Assembly (NCBI GenBank): GCA_945292135.1
Contig: CALYRA010000062.1
Coordinates: 1-6,842 of the forward strand
DNA length: 6,842 nt
Origin: an uncultured Dysgonomonas sp.
GTDB lineage: Bacteria; Bacteroidota; Bacteroidia; Bacteroidales; Dysgonomonadaceae
Direction: 5' to 3'
Below, piece by piece: positions 1 through 6,583 of the stretch. A program made the translations under genes and the position numbers. How positions within the stretch are numbered: position 1 is the first letter of the stretch; every line of letters starts with the position of its first letter. Under the pieces are notes generated by a model. It did no database searches. It worked only from the letters and a program-made list of their open reading frames with translations, and was not told the origin of the DNA.

Positions 1-713
1 ACCATTTTCAAGTATTGTCAATTTTGTTAGACCGATTAGGATTTGAATTTGGAAAGGGACTTGTTCATTTTTCGTATGGAATGGTTGAATTACCGGAAGG
101 TAAAATGAAATCTCGAGAAGGAACTGTTGTTGACGCAGATGATTTGGTCGAAGAAATGGTTAATACCGCTAAAGAAACATCCGAAGAATTAGGAAAACTG
201 GATGGATATACTGACGAGGAAGCTAATGAAGTAGCAAGGATCGTTGGAATGGGAGCGTTAAAATATTTTATCCTCAAAGTTGATCCCAAAAAGAATATGA
301 CGTTTAACCCGAAAGAATCTATCGATTTTAACGGTAATACAGGTCCATTTATTCAATACACTTATGCCCGCATACGCTCAGTTATTCGTAAGGCTGAAGA
401 ACAAAAGATATTGATTCCTTCGACTGTTCCTACTAATATTGAATTATCGGCTAAGGAAGAATATTTGATCCAATTAATCGCGGATTACGCTGCTATCGTA
501 AAACAAGCGGGTGATGAATACAATCCGGCGCTTATAGCCAATTACGTTTATGATCTGGTTAAAGAGTATAATCAATTTTATCATGATTTTTCAATTTTAC
601 GTGAAGAAAACAATGATCTGAAAATTTTCCGATTGATACTTTCGACTAATGTGGCTAAAATTATTAAAAGCGGTATGTCGCTCTTAGGAATAGAAGTACC
701 TGAAAGAATGTAA
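1..713 (+). CDS. argS: Arginyl-tRNA synthetase, C-terminal part (5' end outside window)
   Basis: The enzyme charges tRNA-Arg with arginine in the cytoplasm (class Ia aminoacyl-tRNA synthetase). The frame is open to the left edge; the first whole codon begins at base 3 and reads HFQVLSILLDRLGFEF, so this is an internal stretch and not a start. The class I signature loop, KMSKS in most enzymes, appears as KMKSR at 102-116, within GKMKSREGT, which is typical of ArgS. From about 336 onward comes the all-helical DALR anticodon-binding domain (NTGPFIQYTYARIR, then NYVYDLVKEYNQFYHDFSIL), and the protein ends in the usual PERM. About 236 residues are present, roughly 40% of the normal length near 590-600. 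The catalytic HIGH motif lies outside the window. The reading frame is intact and nothing suggests decay. The next gene starts 30 bp downstream, so the two may share a transcript. Confidence 0.96.
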   Translation, partial: HFQVLSILLDRLGFEFGKGLVHFSYGMVELPEGKMKSREGTVVDADDLVEEMVNTAKETSEELGKLDGYTDEEANEVARIVGMGALKYFILKVDPKKNMTFNPKESIDFNGNTGPFIQYTYARIRSVIRKAEEQKILIPSTVPTNIELSAKEEYLIQLIADYAAIVKQAGDEYNPALIANYVYDLVKEYNQFYHDFSILREENNDLKIFRLILSTNVAKIIKSGMSLLGIEVPERM

Positions 714-743
714 ATTCCAATTTACTAATTAATATATCAAAAC

Positions 744-1997
744 ATGATTAAAAAGTATGTGTGTTTATTTGTCATTAATATCGCAGTCATATTTCAGGCA
801 TTTTCTCAAGATGTTCCTGTTATAAATACTGAAATAATTAAGAATCTGGAATATTCAGATAAAGATCTCGAGGAATGGTCGAGTATAGAAAAACTGTTTA
901 TCAAAGATGAAAGTAGCGGTTATCAACTTACTCCAAAAGAAAGAAAACTTTATAATAGTTATATAGCTAAATATGGAGAAATTGGTGAAGATTCTTTTCC
1001 TTGGATATTGAATGGTATAGGCTGTAGTTGGTATTGTGGAGCTGATTATAAAACCAAAGTTTCATCTTCTTTAAAACCTTCCGGAAATATTACTTATTCG
1101 AAAGACAATTTGGGGGATGATGATATTCGCAAAGCATGGGTTGAAGGTGTTAAAGGGTATGGTATTGGAGAGTATATTGAATTTATATTTCCTTATTACG
1201 CTCCACGCGCTACTTCTTGCAAAATAGTAAATGGATACAATAAGAATGAATCTACTTGGCGAAACAATTCAAGAGTAAAAACTTTTAATATTTATGAAGA
1301 TGATAAACTGATGGCAATCGTCAATTTACAAGATACTCGCAACTTGCAAACTTTTAATCTTCCTCATCCTTTTCCTAATCGTGGCGATAATGAAACAGGA
1401 GCATTATATTATGACACCGAAAACGGCGAAAAAATGATAAGACCTGTCATTCTTAAATTTGTCATAACAGAGGTTTATAAAGGCGATAAATACGACGATA
1501 CGGCAATTAGCGAGCTTATCTTTGATGGACTGGATGTACATTGCTTAGGTAAAGGAACACAAATAACAATGTCTGACTTGAAAAAAAAGAATATAGAAGA
1601 TATCCAAACCGGCGATACTGTTTTATCTTATAATATAAAATACAAATCTTTCGAACCTAAGACAGTGAAATATATACTCAAAATTGAGCATAACAACTTA
1701 TTACAATTAAAATTCAAGAATAGCGAAATTATAACAACTAACGATCACCCTTTTTTATCTAACAATGGATGGAAATCTTTCAATCCTACTAAGACAAAAA
1801 CTTACAATAGATACAAAGAAGAATCATTAACGGAATATAAAGTTGGGGATATTATTTTGGCTCATAGTGAAAACACACAAATTGAGAAAAAAATAGAATC
1901 CATCGAAATTCTTTCGAATGTTATGCAAACTTATACGCTTGAACTTGATGGTGACGGGGCATTTATTGCGAACGGATTAATTGTAGGTCAGGAATAA
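744..1997 (+). CDS. Exported protein with NADase-type glycan-binding domain and C-terminal self-processing Hint domain
   Basis: A 417-residue secreted protein. Residues 1-21 form a signal peptide (MIKK, a hydrophobic core, then AFS before Q22), with no lipobox cysteine. Residues about 90-262 match the NADase-type glycan-binding/discoidin-like family: CSWYC (C94 and C98 could form a disulfide), VSSSL, AWVEGVKGYGIGEYIEF, IVNGYNKN and NNSRVKTFNIY, closing with ISELIFDGLDVH. At C267 a Hint (Hedgehog/intein) domain begins: C267-LGKGT, then IEDIQTGDTVLSYN (block A), TTNDHPFL with T332 and H335 (block B), and TYTLELDGDGAFIANGLIV at the end. The Hint domain is only 151 residues, has no endonuclease insert, and runs to the C-terminus. 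The His-Asn pair used for C-terminal cleavage is replaced by Gly-Gln (GQE). Family knowledge predicts an N-S acyl shift at C267 and release of the N-terminal domain; the nucleophile, ligand and role are unknown. No clear promoter lies in the 30-bp gap after argS. The domain calls are strong, the function is not. Confidence 0.85.
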   Translation: MIKKYVCLFVINIAVIFQAFSQDVPVINTEIIKNLEYSDKDLEEWSSIEKLFIKDESSGYQLTPKERKLYNSYIAKYGEIGEDSFPWILNGIGCSWYCGADYKTKVSSSLKPSGNITYSKDNLGDDDIRKAWVEGVKGYGIGEYIEFIFPYYAPRATSCKIVNGYNKNESTWRNNSRVKTFNIYEDDKLMAIVNLQDTRNLQTFNLPHPFPNRGDNETGALYYDTENGEKMIRPVILKFVITEVYKGDKYDDTAISELIFDGLDVHCLGKGTQITMSDLKKKNIEDIQTGDTVLSYNIKYKSFEPKTVKYILKIEHNNLLQLKFKNSEIITTNDHPFLSNNGWKSFNPTKTKTYNRYKEESLTEYKVGDIILAHSENTQIEKKIESIEILSNVMQTYTLELDGDGAFIANGLIVGQE

Positions 1998-2070
1998 TAT
2001 TCGTTGACGGACTTTTATTTACCTGAAATATCTTACCGCCCAAACTTTATTTTTTATAAACAGATACAAT

Positions 2071-2108
2071 ATAAAACGACCACTTCAACATTGAAGTGGT
2101 CGTTTTAT
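2071..2108. terminator. Bidirectional intrinsic terminator between convergent genes
   Basis: A perfect 18-bp inverted repeat (2071-2088 and 2091-2108) is separated by only CA, so in RNA the innermost pairs open to give a small loop. The core ACGACCACTT/AAGTGGTCGT carries most of the GC, and both sides end in a T-run (TTTTATTT rightward, TTTTATATTG leftward). It therefore can stop transcription from the Hint-protein gene on the + strand and from the epimerase operon on the - strand. The stop codon of the epimerase gene (2105-2107) lies inside the stem. Confidence 0.93.
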
Positions 2109-3124
2109 TTGAAATATTCTTTATACCAAGCAATAAAATCTGATATTCCTTTTTCCAAAGACGTATTAGGTTTATAGTTGATAAACGATTCAAGATGTGA
2201 AATATCAGCGTAAGTCTCCTTTACATCGCCCGGCTGCATGGGTTGCATGTCCAAGATCGCTTTTTTACCAATAGTTTTTTCTAAAGTTTTTACAAAATCT
2301 AATAAATTGACGGGACATGAATTTCCTACATTAAATATCTGGTAAAAAGGATGATTATTCGTTTCAGATGGAATTTTATATACTACTTTAAAGATACTTT
2401 CAACGATATCGTTTATATATGTAAAATCCCGAAGCATATCACCATTATTATACAATTTGATCGACTTTTCTTCAAAGATTGATTTCGCAAATATCATAGG
2501 AGCCATATCCGGTCTACCCCAAGGTCCGTAAACTGTAAATAAGCGTAATCCTGTTGTTGGTAATCCATACAGATGACTATAAGAATGCGCCATCAATTCG
2601 TTACTCTTTTTAGTTGCGGCATAGAAACTAACCGGATAGTCTACATTATCATTTTCTCTGTATGGTATTTCGTTACGCATTCCATACACGGATGAACTCG
2701 ATGCATAGACAAGATGTTTAATCTTATATTTACGACAACATTCAAGTATATTTGCAAAACCAACTATATTGGATTGTACATATACGGAAGGATTTTCTAT
2801 TGAATAGCGAACTCCCGCCTGCGCTGCGACATGTATGACATAATCAAATTGTTTCTTTGAAAACAATTTATCTAAAGAATGGTAATCGGATAAATCCAGT
2901 TGCTGAAAACCATAATCGCTATAATCGCTACTTTGTGTTATATGGTCAGGTAGAATAAGGTTTTTATTTATACCACATTCCTTTAATCTGTCATATTTGA
3001 GACCTACGTCATAATAATGACTGATGTTGTCAATACCGGTGATTTCTACATTTTTTTGCAGTAAAAATCTTTTTACGACATGAAAACCAATAAATCCGGC
3101 AGCTCCTGTAATTAATATATTCAT
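2105..3124 (-). CDS. NAD-dependent epimerase, UDP-glucuronate 4-epimerase type
   Basis: An extended short-chain dehydrogenase/reductase of 339 residues that most resembles UDP-glucuronate 4-epimerases (LpsL/CapI group), which interconvert UDP-glucuronate and UDP-galacturonate in the cytoplasm. The Rossmann fingerprint is GAAGFIG at residues 7-13. The acidic position after strand 2 lies in GIDNISHYYDVGLKYDRL, a pattern characteristic of this subgroup. The catalytic residues are the Ser in ASSSSVYG (141-148) and Y168-xxx-K172 in FYAATKKS. RLFTVYGPWGRPDMAP (194-209) is another hallmark of the subgroup. Length is normal. The ATG at 3124 is chosen because it forms an ATGA overlap with the stop of the upstream gene; a GTG at 3139 would add five residues and a longer overlap. 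It is the last gene of a three-gene operon. Specificity for UDP-GlcA is inferred from motifs; a related UDP-sugar epimerase remains possible. Confidence 0.88.
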   Translation of the reverse strand: MNILITGAAGFIGFHVVKRFLLQKNVEITGIDNISHYYDVGLKYDRLKECGINKNLILPDHITQSSDYSDYGFQQLDLSDYHSLDKLFSKKQFDYVIHVAAQAGVRYSIENPSVYVQSNIVGFANILECCRKYKIKHLVYASSSSVYGMRNEIPYRENDNVDYPVSFYAATKKSNELMAHSYSHLYGLPTTGLRLFTVYGPWGRPDMAPMIFAKSIFEEKSIKLYNNGDMLRDFTYINDIVESIFKVVYKIPSETNNHPFYQIFNVGNSCPVNLLDFVKTLEKTIGKKAILDMQPMQPGDVKETYADISHLESFINYKPNTSLEKGISDFIAWYKEYFK

Positions 3125-3729
3125 CTTTTTGATAGCCACAAATTCCGGGCATAAGCAAAAAATCCGGCTCCATGACCAATTATAAGTACCGGATCTCTGC
3201 GAAAAACGCCATAAACAATTGTTATAGTAGCACCCGCCAAGCTTAAAATCCAGAATCCGGAAGGGAGAATAGATTCATTGCGTGAACGCGAATACCACCA
3301 TTGGTATATAAAACGAAGCGTAAAGATAATTTGTCCGACCGAACCAAACACCAAAAGAGGTAGTGAAATATTGTCAAAAAGCCGATTTTTTGTACTTATA
3401 CCTTCACTTACGATAAATATTAATGCTAATACAGGTAAAATAATAATTATATAGCGTAAAAGCCGATTCAATTTTATCCAACGATTTTTTCGTTTAAGAT
3501 TCCAGATATAAATGTAATAAGTGAAGAATTGTCCCAATATAATTGCGAAATCACCTCTCAACCAACCATATATAGAGAATATGATAGATGCTAATAAGCT
3601 TAATTGCCAATAAATAGCGGGAGAAACAACCTTTTTTGCTTTTTCGGATAAAACCCATTGAACGAATACTCTTAACGAAAATAATATTTGTGCAACAAAT
3701 CCGAGTATAAAATACCAAGGCTGATTCAT
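3121..3729 (-). CDS. Small membrane protein with two tandem LAB_N (lipid A biosynthesis N-terminal) repeats
   Basis: A 202-residue integral membrane protein built from two copies of the LAB_N domain, named for its occurrence at the N-terminus of some lipid-A-disaccharide synthases; by my recollection the family is placed in the MtN3/PQ-loop-like clan. Repeat 1 covers about residues 8-78 and repeat 2 about 127-197. Conserved positions match with a constant offset of 119: G10/G129, Q14/Q133, R20/R139, Q24-W25/Q143-W144, P37/P156, W41/W160, S44/S163, Y54-G55/Y173-G174, R58/R177, D60/D179, G66/G185 and N77-L78/N196-L197. Each repeat has about three hydrophobic segments, and another one or two (residues 92-107 and 121-138) lie in or next to the linker. 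There is no catalytic LpxB part. It begins right after the tandem TAATAA stops of the glycosyltransferase gene and ends in an ATGA overlap with the epimerase gene, so all three are likely co-translated. The biochemical role is unknown; context suggests help in making or flipping a lipid-linked sugar. Confidence 0.88.
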   Translation of the reverse strand: MNQPWYFILGFVAQILFSLRVFVQWVLSEKAKKVVSPAIYWQLSLLASIIFSIYGWLRGDFAIILGQFFTYYIYIWNLKRKNRWIKLNRLLRYIIIILPVLALIFIVSEGISTKNRLFDNISLPLLVFGSVGQIIFTLRFIYQWWYSRSRNESILPSGFWILSLAGATITIVYGVFRRDPVLIIGHGAGFFAYARNLWLSKR

Positions 3730-3732
3730 TTA

Positions 3733-4467
3733 TTATCCGTTTAGATTGTCTGATTCAATTCTATAATTGATATAACGCTTTTTCATCCATCGATATGCGA
3801 AACAATCGACAAATGGTCCGATCAGTCTGTTCCAAACATTAAATTTGGATTTGCCTGCTATTCGCTCATAATGATTGACTGGAATTTGTTTTATTTTACC
3901 TTCTTGCAATAAAATCAAAGCTGGTAAAAAACGATGCATTCCTTTAAACAGCGGAATCCGCTTCGCATAATCGGTTCGAATTATTTTTAATGGACAACCC
4001 GTATCAATAGCTCCATCTTTAGTCATTATTCGACGAAATCCATTAGCGATTTTGGAGGATATTTTTTTGCCTAAACTATCTTTTCTTCCGATACGTATAC
4101 CTGTAACTAAATCATAATCGTAGCGAAAAGGAAGAAGCTTTTCAAAATCTTTTGGCGTTGTTTGTAAATCAGCGTCTATATAACCAATATAGGTAGAATT
4201 TGCCGCGTCAATTCCTGCTTTTAAGGCTCCGCTTAATCCTACATTCTTATCAAATATTAAATAGTAAAAGGATTTATTTCGACTTGCAATTTCTTTTATC
4301 AAGCTTCGGCTATTATCTTTCGATCCATCATCCACAAATAAAACACATGTACTGACAGACGAATTATTAACATAATTATATAATTCTTTTTCGAGCCGTA
4401 GCATATTGTCTTCCTCATTGTAAATAGGAATAATAATACAAAATTCGTAAGAGCTTGTCTTATTCAT
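3733..4467 (-). CDS. Family 2 glycosyltransferase, DPM1/ArnC-like polyprenyl-phosphate sugar synthase
   Basis: A 244-residue cytoplasmic or membrane-peripheral GT-A enzyme likely to transfer a sugar from a nucleotide donor to undecaprenyl (polyprenyl) phosphate. Visible motifs are IIIPIYNEEDN near the N-terminus, VDDGSKDNS (residues 45-53), NVGLSGALKAGID, the metal-binding DADLQ (98-102), a conserved DTGCPLK (155-161), MHRFLP (187-192) and HYERIAGKSKFN (209-220). These are the typical signature of the dolichyl-phosphate mannose synthase/ArnC group. Unlike ArnC it has no C-terminal pair of membrane helices, so it may depend on the adjacent LAB_N membrane protein. The ATG at 4467 is chosen; two in-frame TTG codons just before it (4468-4473) are poorer starts. 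It is the first gene of a leftward operon and diverges from the ArnT-like gene. Which sugar it uses cannot be read from the sequence. Confidence 0.9.
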   Translation of the reverse strand: MNKTSSYEFCIIIPIYNEEDNMLRLEKELYNYVNNSSVSTCVLFVDDGSKDNSRSLIKEIASRNKSFYYLIFDKNVGLSGALKAGIDAANSTYIGYIDADLQTTPKDFEKLLPFRYDYDLVTGIRIGRKDSLGKKISSKIANGFRRIMTKDGAIDTGCPLKIIRTDYAKRIPLFKGMHRFLPALILLQEGKIKQIPVNHYERIAGKSKFNVWNRLIGPFVDCFAYRWMKKRYINYRIESDNLNG

Positions 4468-4672
4468 CAACAATATTAAATTTAAGAAAGAATGTAAGTT
4501 TTCTTCTTTACAAACTTTATTTTAACCTTTTAGCTATACTTTTCTTGTTTTTAAAGTATAAAGGTAACATTATTATCATAAAATATAATTCTTAAAATGC
4601 AATCATTTGGATTATGAACGTTTTTCTAATAACTAAATTTTATCTTTGTTATTTCAATTTTGCAGAATACAT
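4468..4672. promoter_or_regulatory. Divergent promoter region between the GT2 operon and the ArnT-like gene
   Basis: This 205-bp AT-rich gap separates two divergently transcribed parts of what appears to be one pathway, so promoters for both directions should lie here. A good -7 element is visible for the rightward gene (4641-4648). For the leftward operon only a poor match is seen (TAAAGTTTG read on the - strand, 4519-4511) and no matching -33 box. No strong operator-like inverted repeat was found. Confidence 0.6.
4641..4648 (+). promoter_or_regulatory. Bacteroidota-type -7 promoter element for the ArnT-like gene
   Basis: TATCTTTG fits the Bacteroidota -7 consensus TAnnTTTG exactly. The expected -33 TTTG about 20 bp upstream is degenerate (a T-run at 4621-4625). 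Transcription would start about 4655, giving a short leader of roughly 18 nt before the ATG at 4673. The TTG that would extend the reading frame upstream (4646) lies inside this element, which argues against that start. Confidence 0.6.
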
Positions 4673-6352
4673 ATGAGGAAAACAGACCGAAACCTATTTT
4701 ATTATTCGATATTATTAATCATTTGTTTTTTCGCATTTTTCATCAATAATGACATCATCCCTGCTGATCTTATGGAATCGCGGAATTTGGCTACCGCACA
4801 GGAAATGGTGAGAAATGGCAACTATCTGTTGCCTACAATGAATGGAGAGTTGCGTCTTGAAAAACCACCGTTACCAACATGGATAGCTGCGTTTGTTGAA
4901 CAGTATATACCGGGAAACCTTTCCGCGCAACGTGCCGTCGCAGGCTTAGCTGCAACTCAATTAATAATCTTTTTATTCTTATTAGTATCAAGGCTTACTC
5001 GTAACAGAAAAGTGGGGCTGTTATCCGCATTGGTATGCGCTAGCAGCTTAAATGTATTGCTGATAGGACGTACGGCTACATGGGATATTTATTGCCATAG
5101 TTTTATGTTAGGAGCAATTTACTTTCTTGTGATGGCAATGGAAAAACCCGGTACGCAATGGAAGCGATTTTTATTGGCAGGTACATTTATGGGGTTATCT
5201 TTTCTTAGTAAAGGACCTGTGTCATTCTATGCTTTGTTACTTCCATTTATTATAAGCTATGTGGCTGTATTCAATATTTCTTTTAAGAAAAAGCTGGTTC
5301 CGTTGATCTTAATGATGGTTATTTTCCTAGCTATTGCTTTTTGGTGGCCTATATATATTCTTTCACTTCATCAAGACTTCGCTATCTCAGTAGTTGATAA
5401 AGAAACCGATTCTTGGGCTTCAAGGAACGTTCGCCCATTATTTTACTATTGGAAGTTTCCGACCGAAGCCGGTATTTGGACTTTATTCTGGATAGTATCT
5501 ATTTTTTATTTTTTATGGAAACGAAAGAATGAAGATAAAAGGGCGGTTTATGCTATGTCGATCATTTGGACATTTGTTTCCCTTATACTCTTATCTTTGA
5601 TTCCTGAAAAGAAGACAAGATATTTGTTTCCGACGCTTATTCCCGGAGCTATTAATATCGGGTTTTATTTTTATTATAGTTCAAAATATCTTTTAACAAA
5701 ATACGAAGAGCTGATTATTAAGATAATAACGACACTCGTCGCTTGTATTTTGCTGATATTTCCGATTGTTTTATATATTAAATTTGTTGAAGAAGACCTA
5801 CTTTCTGTATCATTATTCATCGTCATTACTTTATCAACTTTGACAGTATCTTTATTGATGTTGAATGCGATCTATGGAAAAAGAGGTTTAAAAGTATTAA
5901 AGGTTTTCAAATATTTCATCTTAACAATGATTATTGCCGAATGCTTTTATATAATTCCTATTGGACGCATGTTTATAAATGATGACAGGCATAGTATTAG
6001 ATTGATACGTGAAAATAAAGAGGTTATGGCACTTCCATTTTACCATAATCAACAAGACTGGCTACGAATGGAACTTGTTTACGAAGCAAATCACACAATT
6101 CTTCCTTTGGATTTAAAGAATGATAGTCTGATTCAAAAAAAATTGCCTTTTGTTTTAATTAGTAATGAGCCTATTGATAGTCTTATGAGCGGAAAGAATT
6201 TTAGTATACAATATATTGATACTTTCGATAATAATTGGCGTAAATCTGATACTAAAAGATATAACAGACAACTGATATCATATGTTGCGATTATACGCGA
6301 ACCAATAGATTCGATTTCAATGACTCAGGATTCAACGATATTAAACCATTAG
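4673..6352 (+). CDS. ArnT-like membrane glycosyltransferase (GT83/PMT superfamily)
   Basis: A 559-residue integral inner-membrane enzyme of the type that moves a sugar from undecaprenyl phosphate to lipid A or another envelope acceptor on the periplasmic side. Seen directly: a first membrane helix (residues 8-24) followed by the first periplasmic loop with D32-LMESR, EMVRNGNYLLPTMNG and K64PPLPTW, the arrangement of ArnT (acidic residue, then KPPL). RTATWD (D138) matches the second conserved acidic site of the family. Later come FLSKGP (about 177-182) and PEKKTRYLFPTLIP (321-334), a typical membrane-edge motif. There are about 11-12 hydrophobic segments up to residue 440, then a C-terminal soluble, presumably periplasmic, part of about 115 residues. 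Length is normal for ArnT-like proteins. The ATG at 4673 is preferred to an in-frame TTG at 4646 because the latter lies in the promoter. It faces the GT2-LAB_N-epimerase operon, which would supply its donor. The sugar and acceptor are unknown; L-Ara4N is unlikely to be certain since no arnA/arnB gene is in the window. Confidence 0.88.
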   Translation: MRKTDRNLFYYSILLIICFFAFFINNDIIPADLMESRNLATAQEMVRNGNYLLPTMNGELRLEKPPLPTWIAAFVEQYIPGNLSAQRAVAGLAATQLIIFLFLLVSRLTRNRKVGLLSALVCASSLNVLLIGRTATWDIYCHSFMLGAIYFLVMAMEKPGTQWKRFLLAGTFMGLSFLSKGPVSFYALLLPFIISYVAVFNISFKKKLVPLILMMVIFLAIAFWWPIYILSLHQDFAISVVDKETDSWASRNVRPLFYYWKFPTEAGIWTLFWIVSIFYFLWKRKNEDKRAVYAMSIIWTFVSLILLSLIPEKKTRYLFPTLIPGAINIGFYFYYSSKYLLTKYEELIIKIITTLVACILLIFPIVLYIKFVEEDLLSVSLFIVITLSTLTVSLLMLNAIYGKRGLKVLKVFKYFILTMIIAECFYIIPIGRMFINDDRHSIRLIRENKEVMALPFYHNQQDWLRMELVYEANHTILPLDLKNDSLIQKKLPFVLISNEPIDSLMSGKNFSIQYIDTFDNNWRKSDTKRYNRQLISYVAIIREPIDSISMTQDSTILNH

Positions 6353-6380
6353 ATTTACAATTAATTACTTGATTATAAAT

Positions 6381-6400
6381 CTAATATCTAATATCTAATA
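6381..6400. repeat. Short tandem repeat, CTAATAT unit
   Basis: The unit CTAATAT occurs twice and then partly a third time (CTAATA). With less than three copies in AT-rich DNA it may be chance or replication slippage. No function is proposed. Confidence 0.5.
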
Positions 6401-6427
6401 CAAAAGACTACTGCATCCTTTTCTTAG

Positions 6428-6450
6428 AAAACTTAATGGAGTTAAGTTTT
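6428..6450. terminator. Weak hairpin, possible terminator of the ArnT-like gene
   Basis: AAAACTTAA and TTAAGTTTT form a 9-bp stem around the loop TGGAG, about 75 nt after the stop codon and ending in a T-run on both strands. Only one G-C pair is present, so the stem is weak. It could work in either direction, ending rightward transcription from the ArnT-like gene or leftward transcription from the promoter-like site near 6578-6609. Confidence 0.4.
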
Positions 6451-6540
6451 TGAGTAATTAGATAGTATTTTATAAGAACTTCAATTATTGAATTTATCGA
6501 ATTAAACGAAATAGTTACCAAAGCATGTTATAAATATAGA

Positions 6541-6559
6541 TTTTACATATGATGTAAAA
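6541..6559. repeat. Inverted repeat 1 of a palindrome cluster
   Basis: TTTTACAT and ATGTAAAA are perfect 8-bp arms around ATG. Such a near-palindrome may be an operator for a dimeric regulator or a cruciform/hairpin. It is the leftmost of three neighbouring palindromes. Confidence 0.6.
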
Positions 6560-6567
6560 GTTTTAAT

Positions 6568-6583
6568 CTTTTGATATCAAAAG
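6568..6583. repeat. Inverted repeat 2, perfect 16-bp palindrome
   Basis: CTTTTGATATCAAAAG reads the same on both strands with no spacer. Its right half overlaps the -7 box of a leftward promoter-like sequence, a place where a bound protein would block transcription. Confidence 0.65.

Noticed and set aside
65..289. Open frame of 74 codons on the - strand
   Set aside because: It lies wholly inside the conserved argS coding sequence on the other strand, is serine-rich and low in complexity, and resembles no known family; it is an antisense shadow.
1542..1994. The Hint domain as a splicing intein
   Set aside because: There is no C-extein beyond a single residue, no homing endonuclease and no terminal His-Asn, so splicing is not expected.
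3125..3139. GTG start five codons upstream for the epimerase
   Set aside because: The ATG at 3124 gives the common ATGA overlap and places the Rossmann strand right at the N-terminus as in the family.
4511..4519. Leftward -7 box (TAAAGTTTG) for the GT2 operon
   Set aside because: There is an extra base between TA and TTTG and no -33 TTTG at the right distance, so it is not listed as a separate promoter.
4646..4672. TTG start nine codons upstream for the ArnT-like protein
   Set aside because: The TTG is part of the TATCTTTG promoter box, and the ATG at 4673 gives a normal N-terminus just before the first membrane helix.
6381..6400. Short repeats as a CRISPR or integration site
   Set aside because: The unit is 7 bp with under three copies and no spacers; no integrase, tRNA end or target duplication is nearby.
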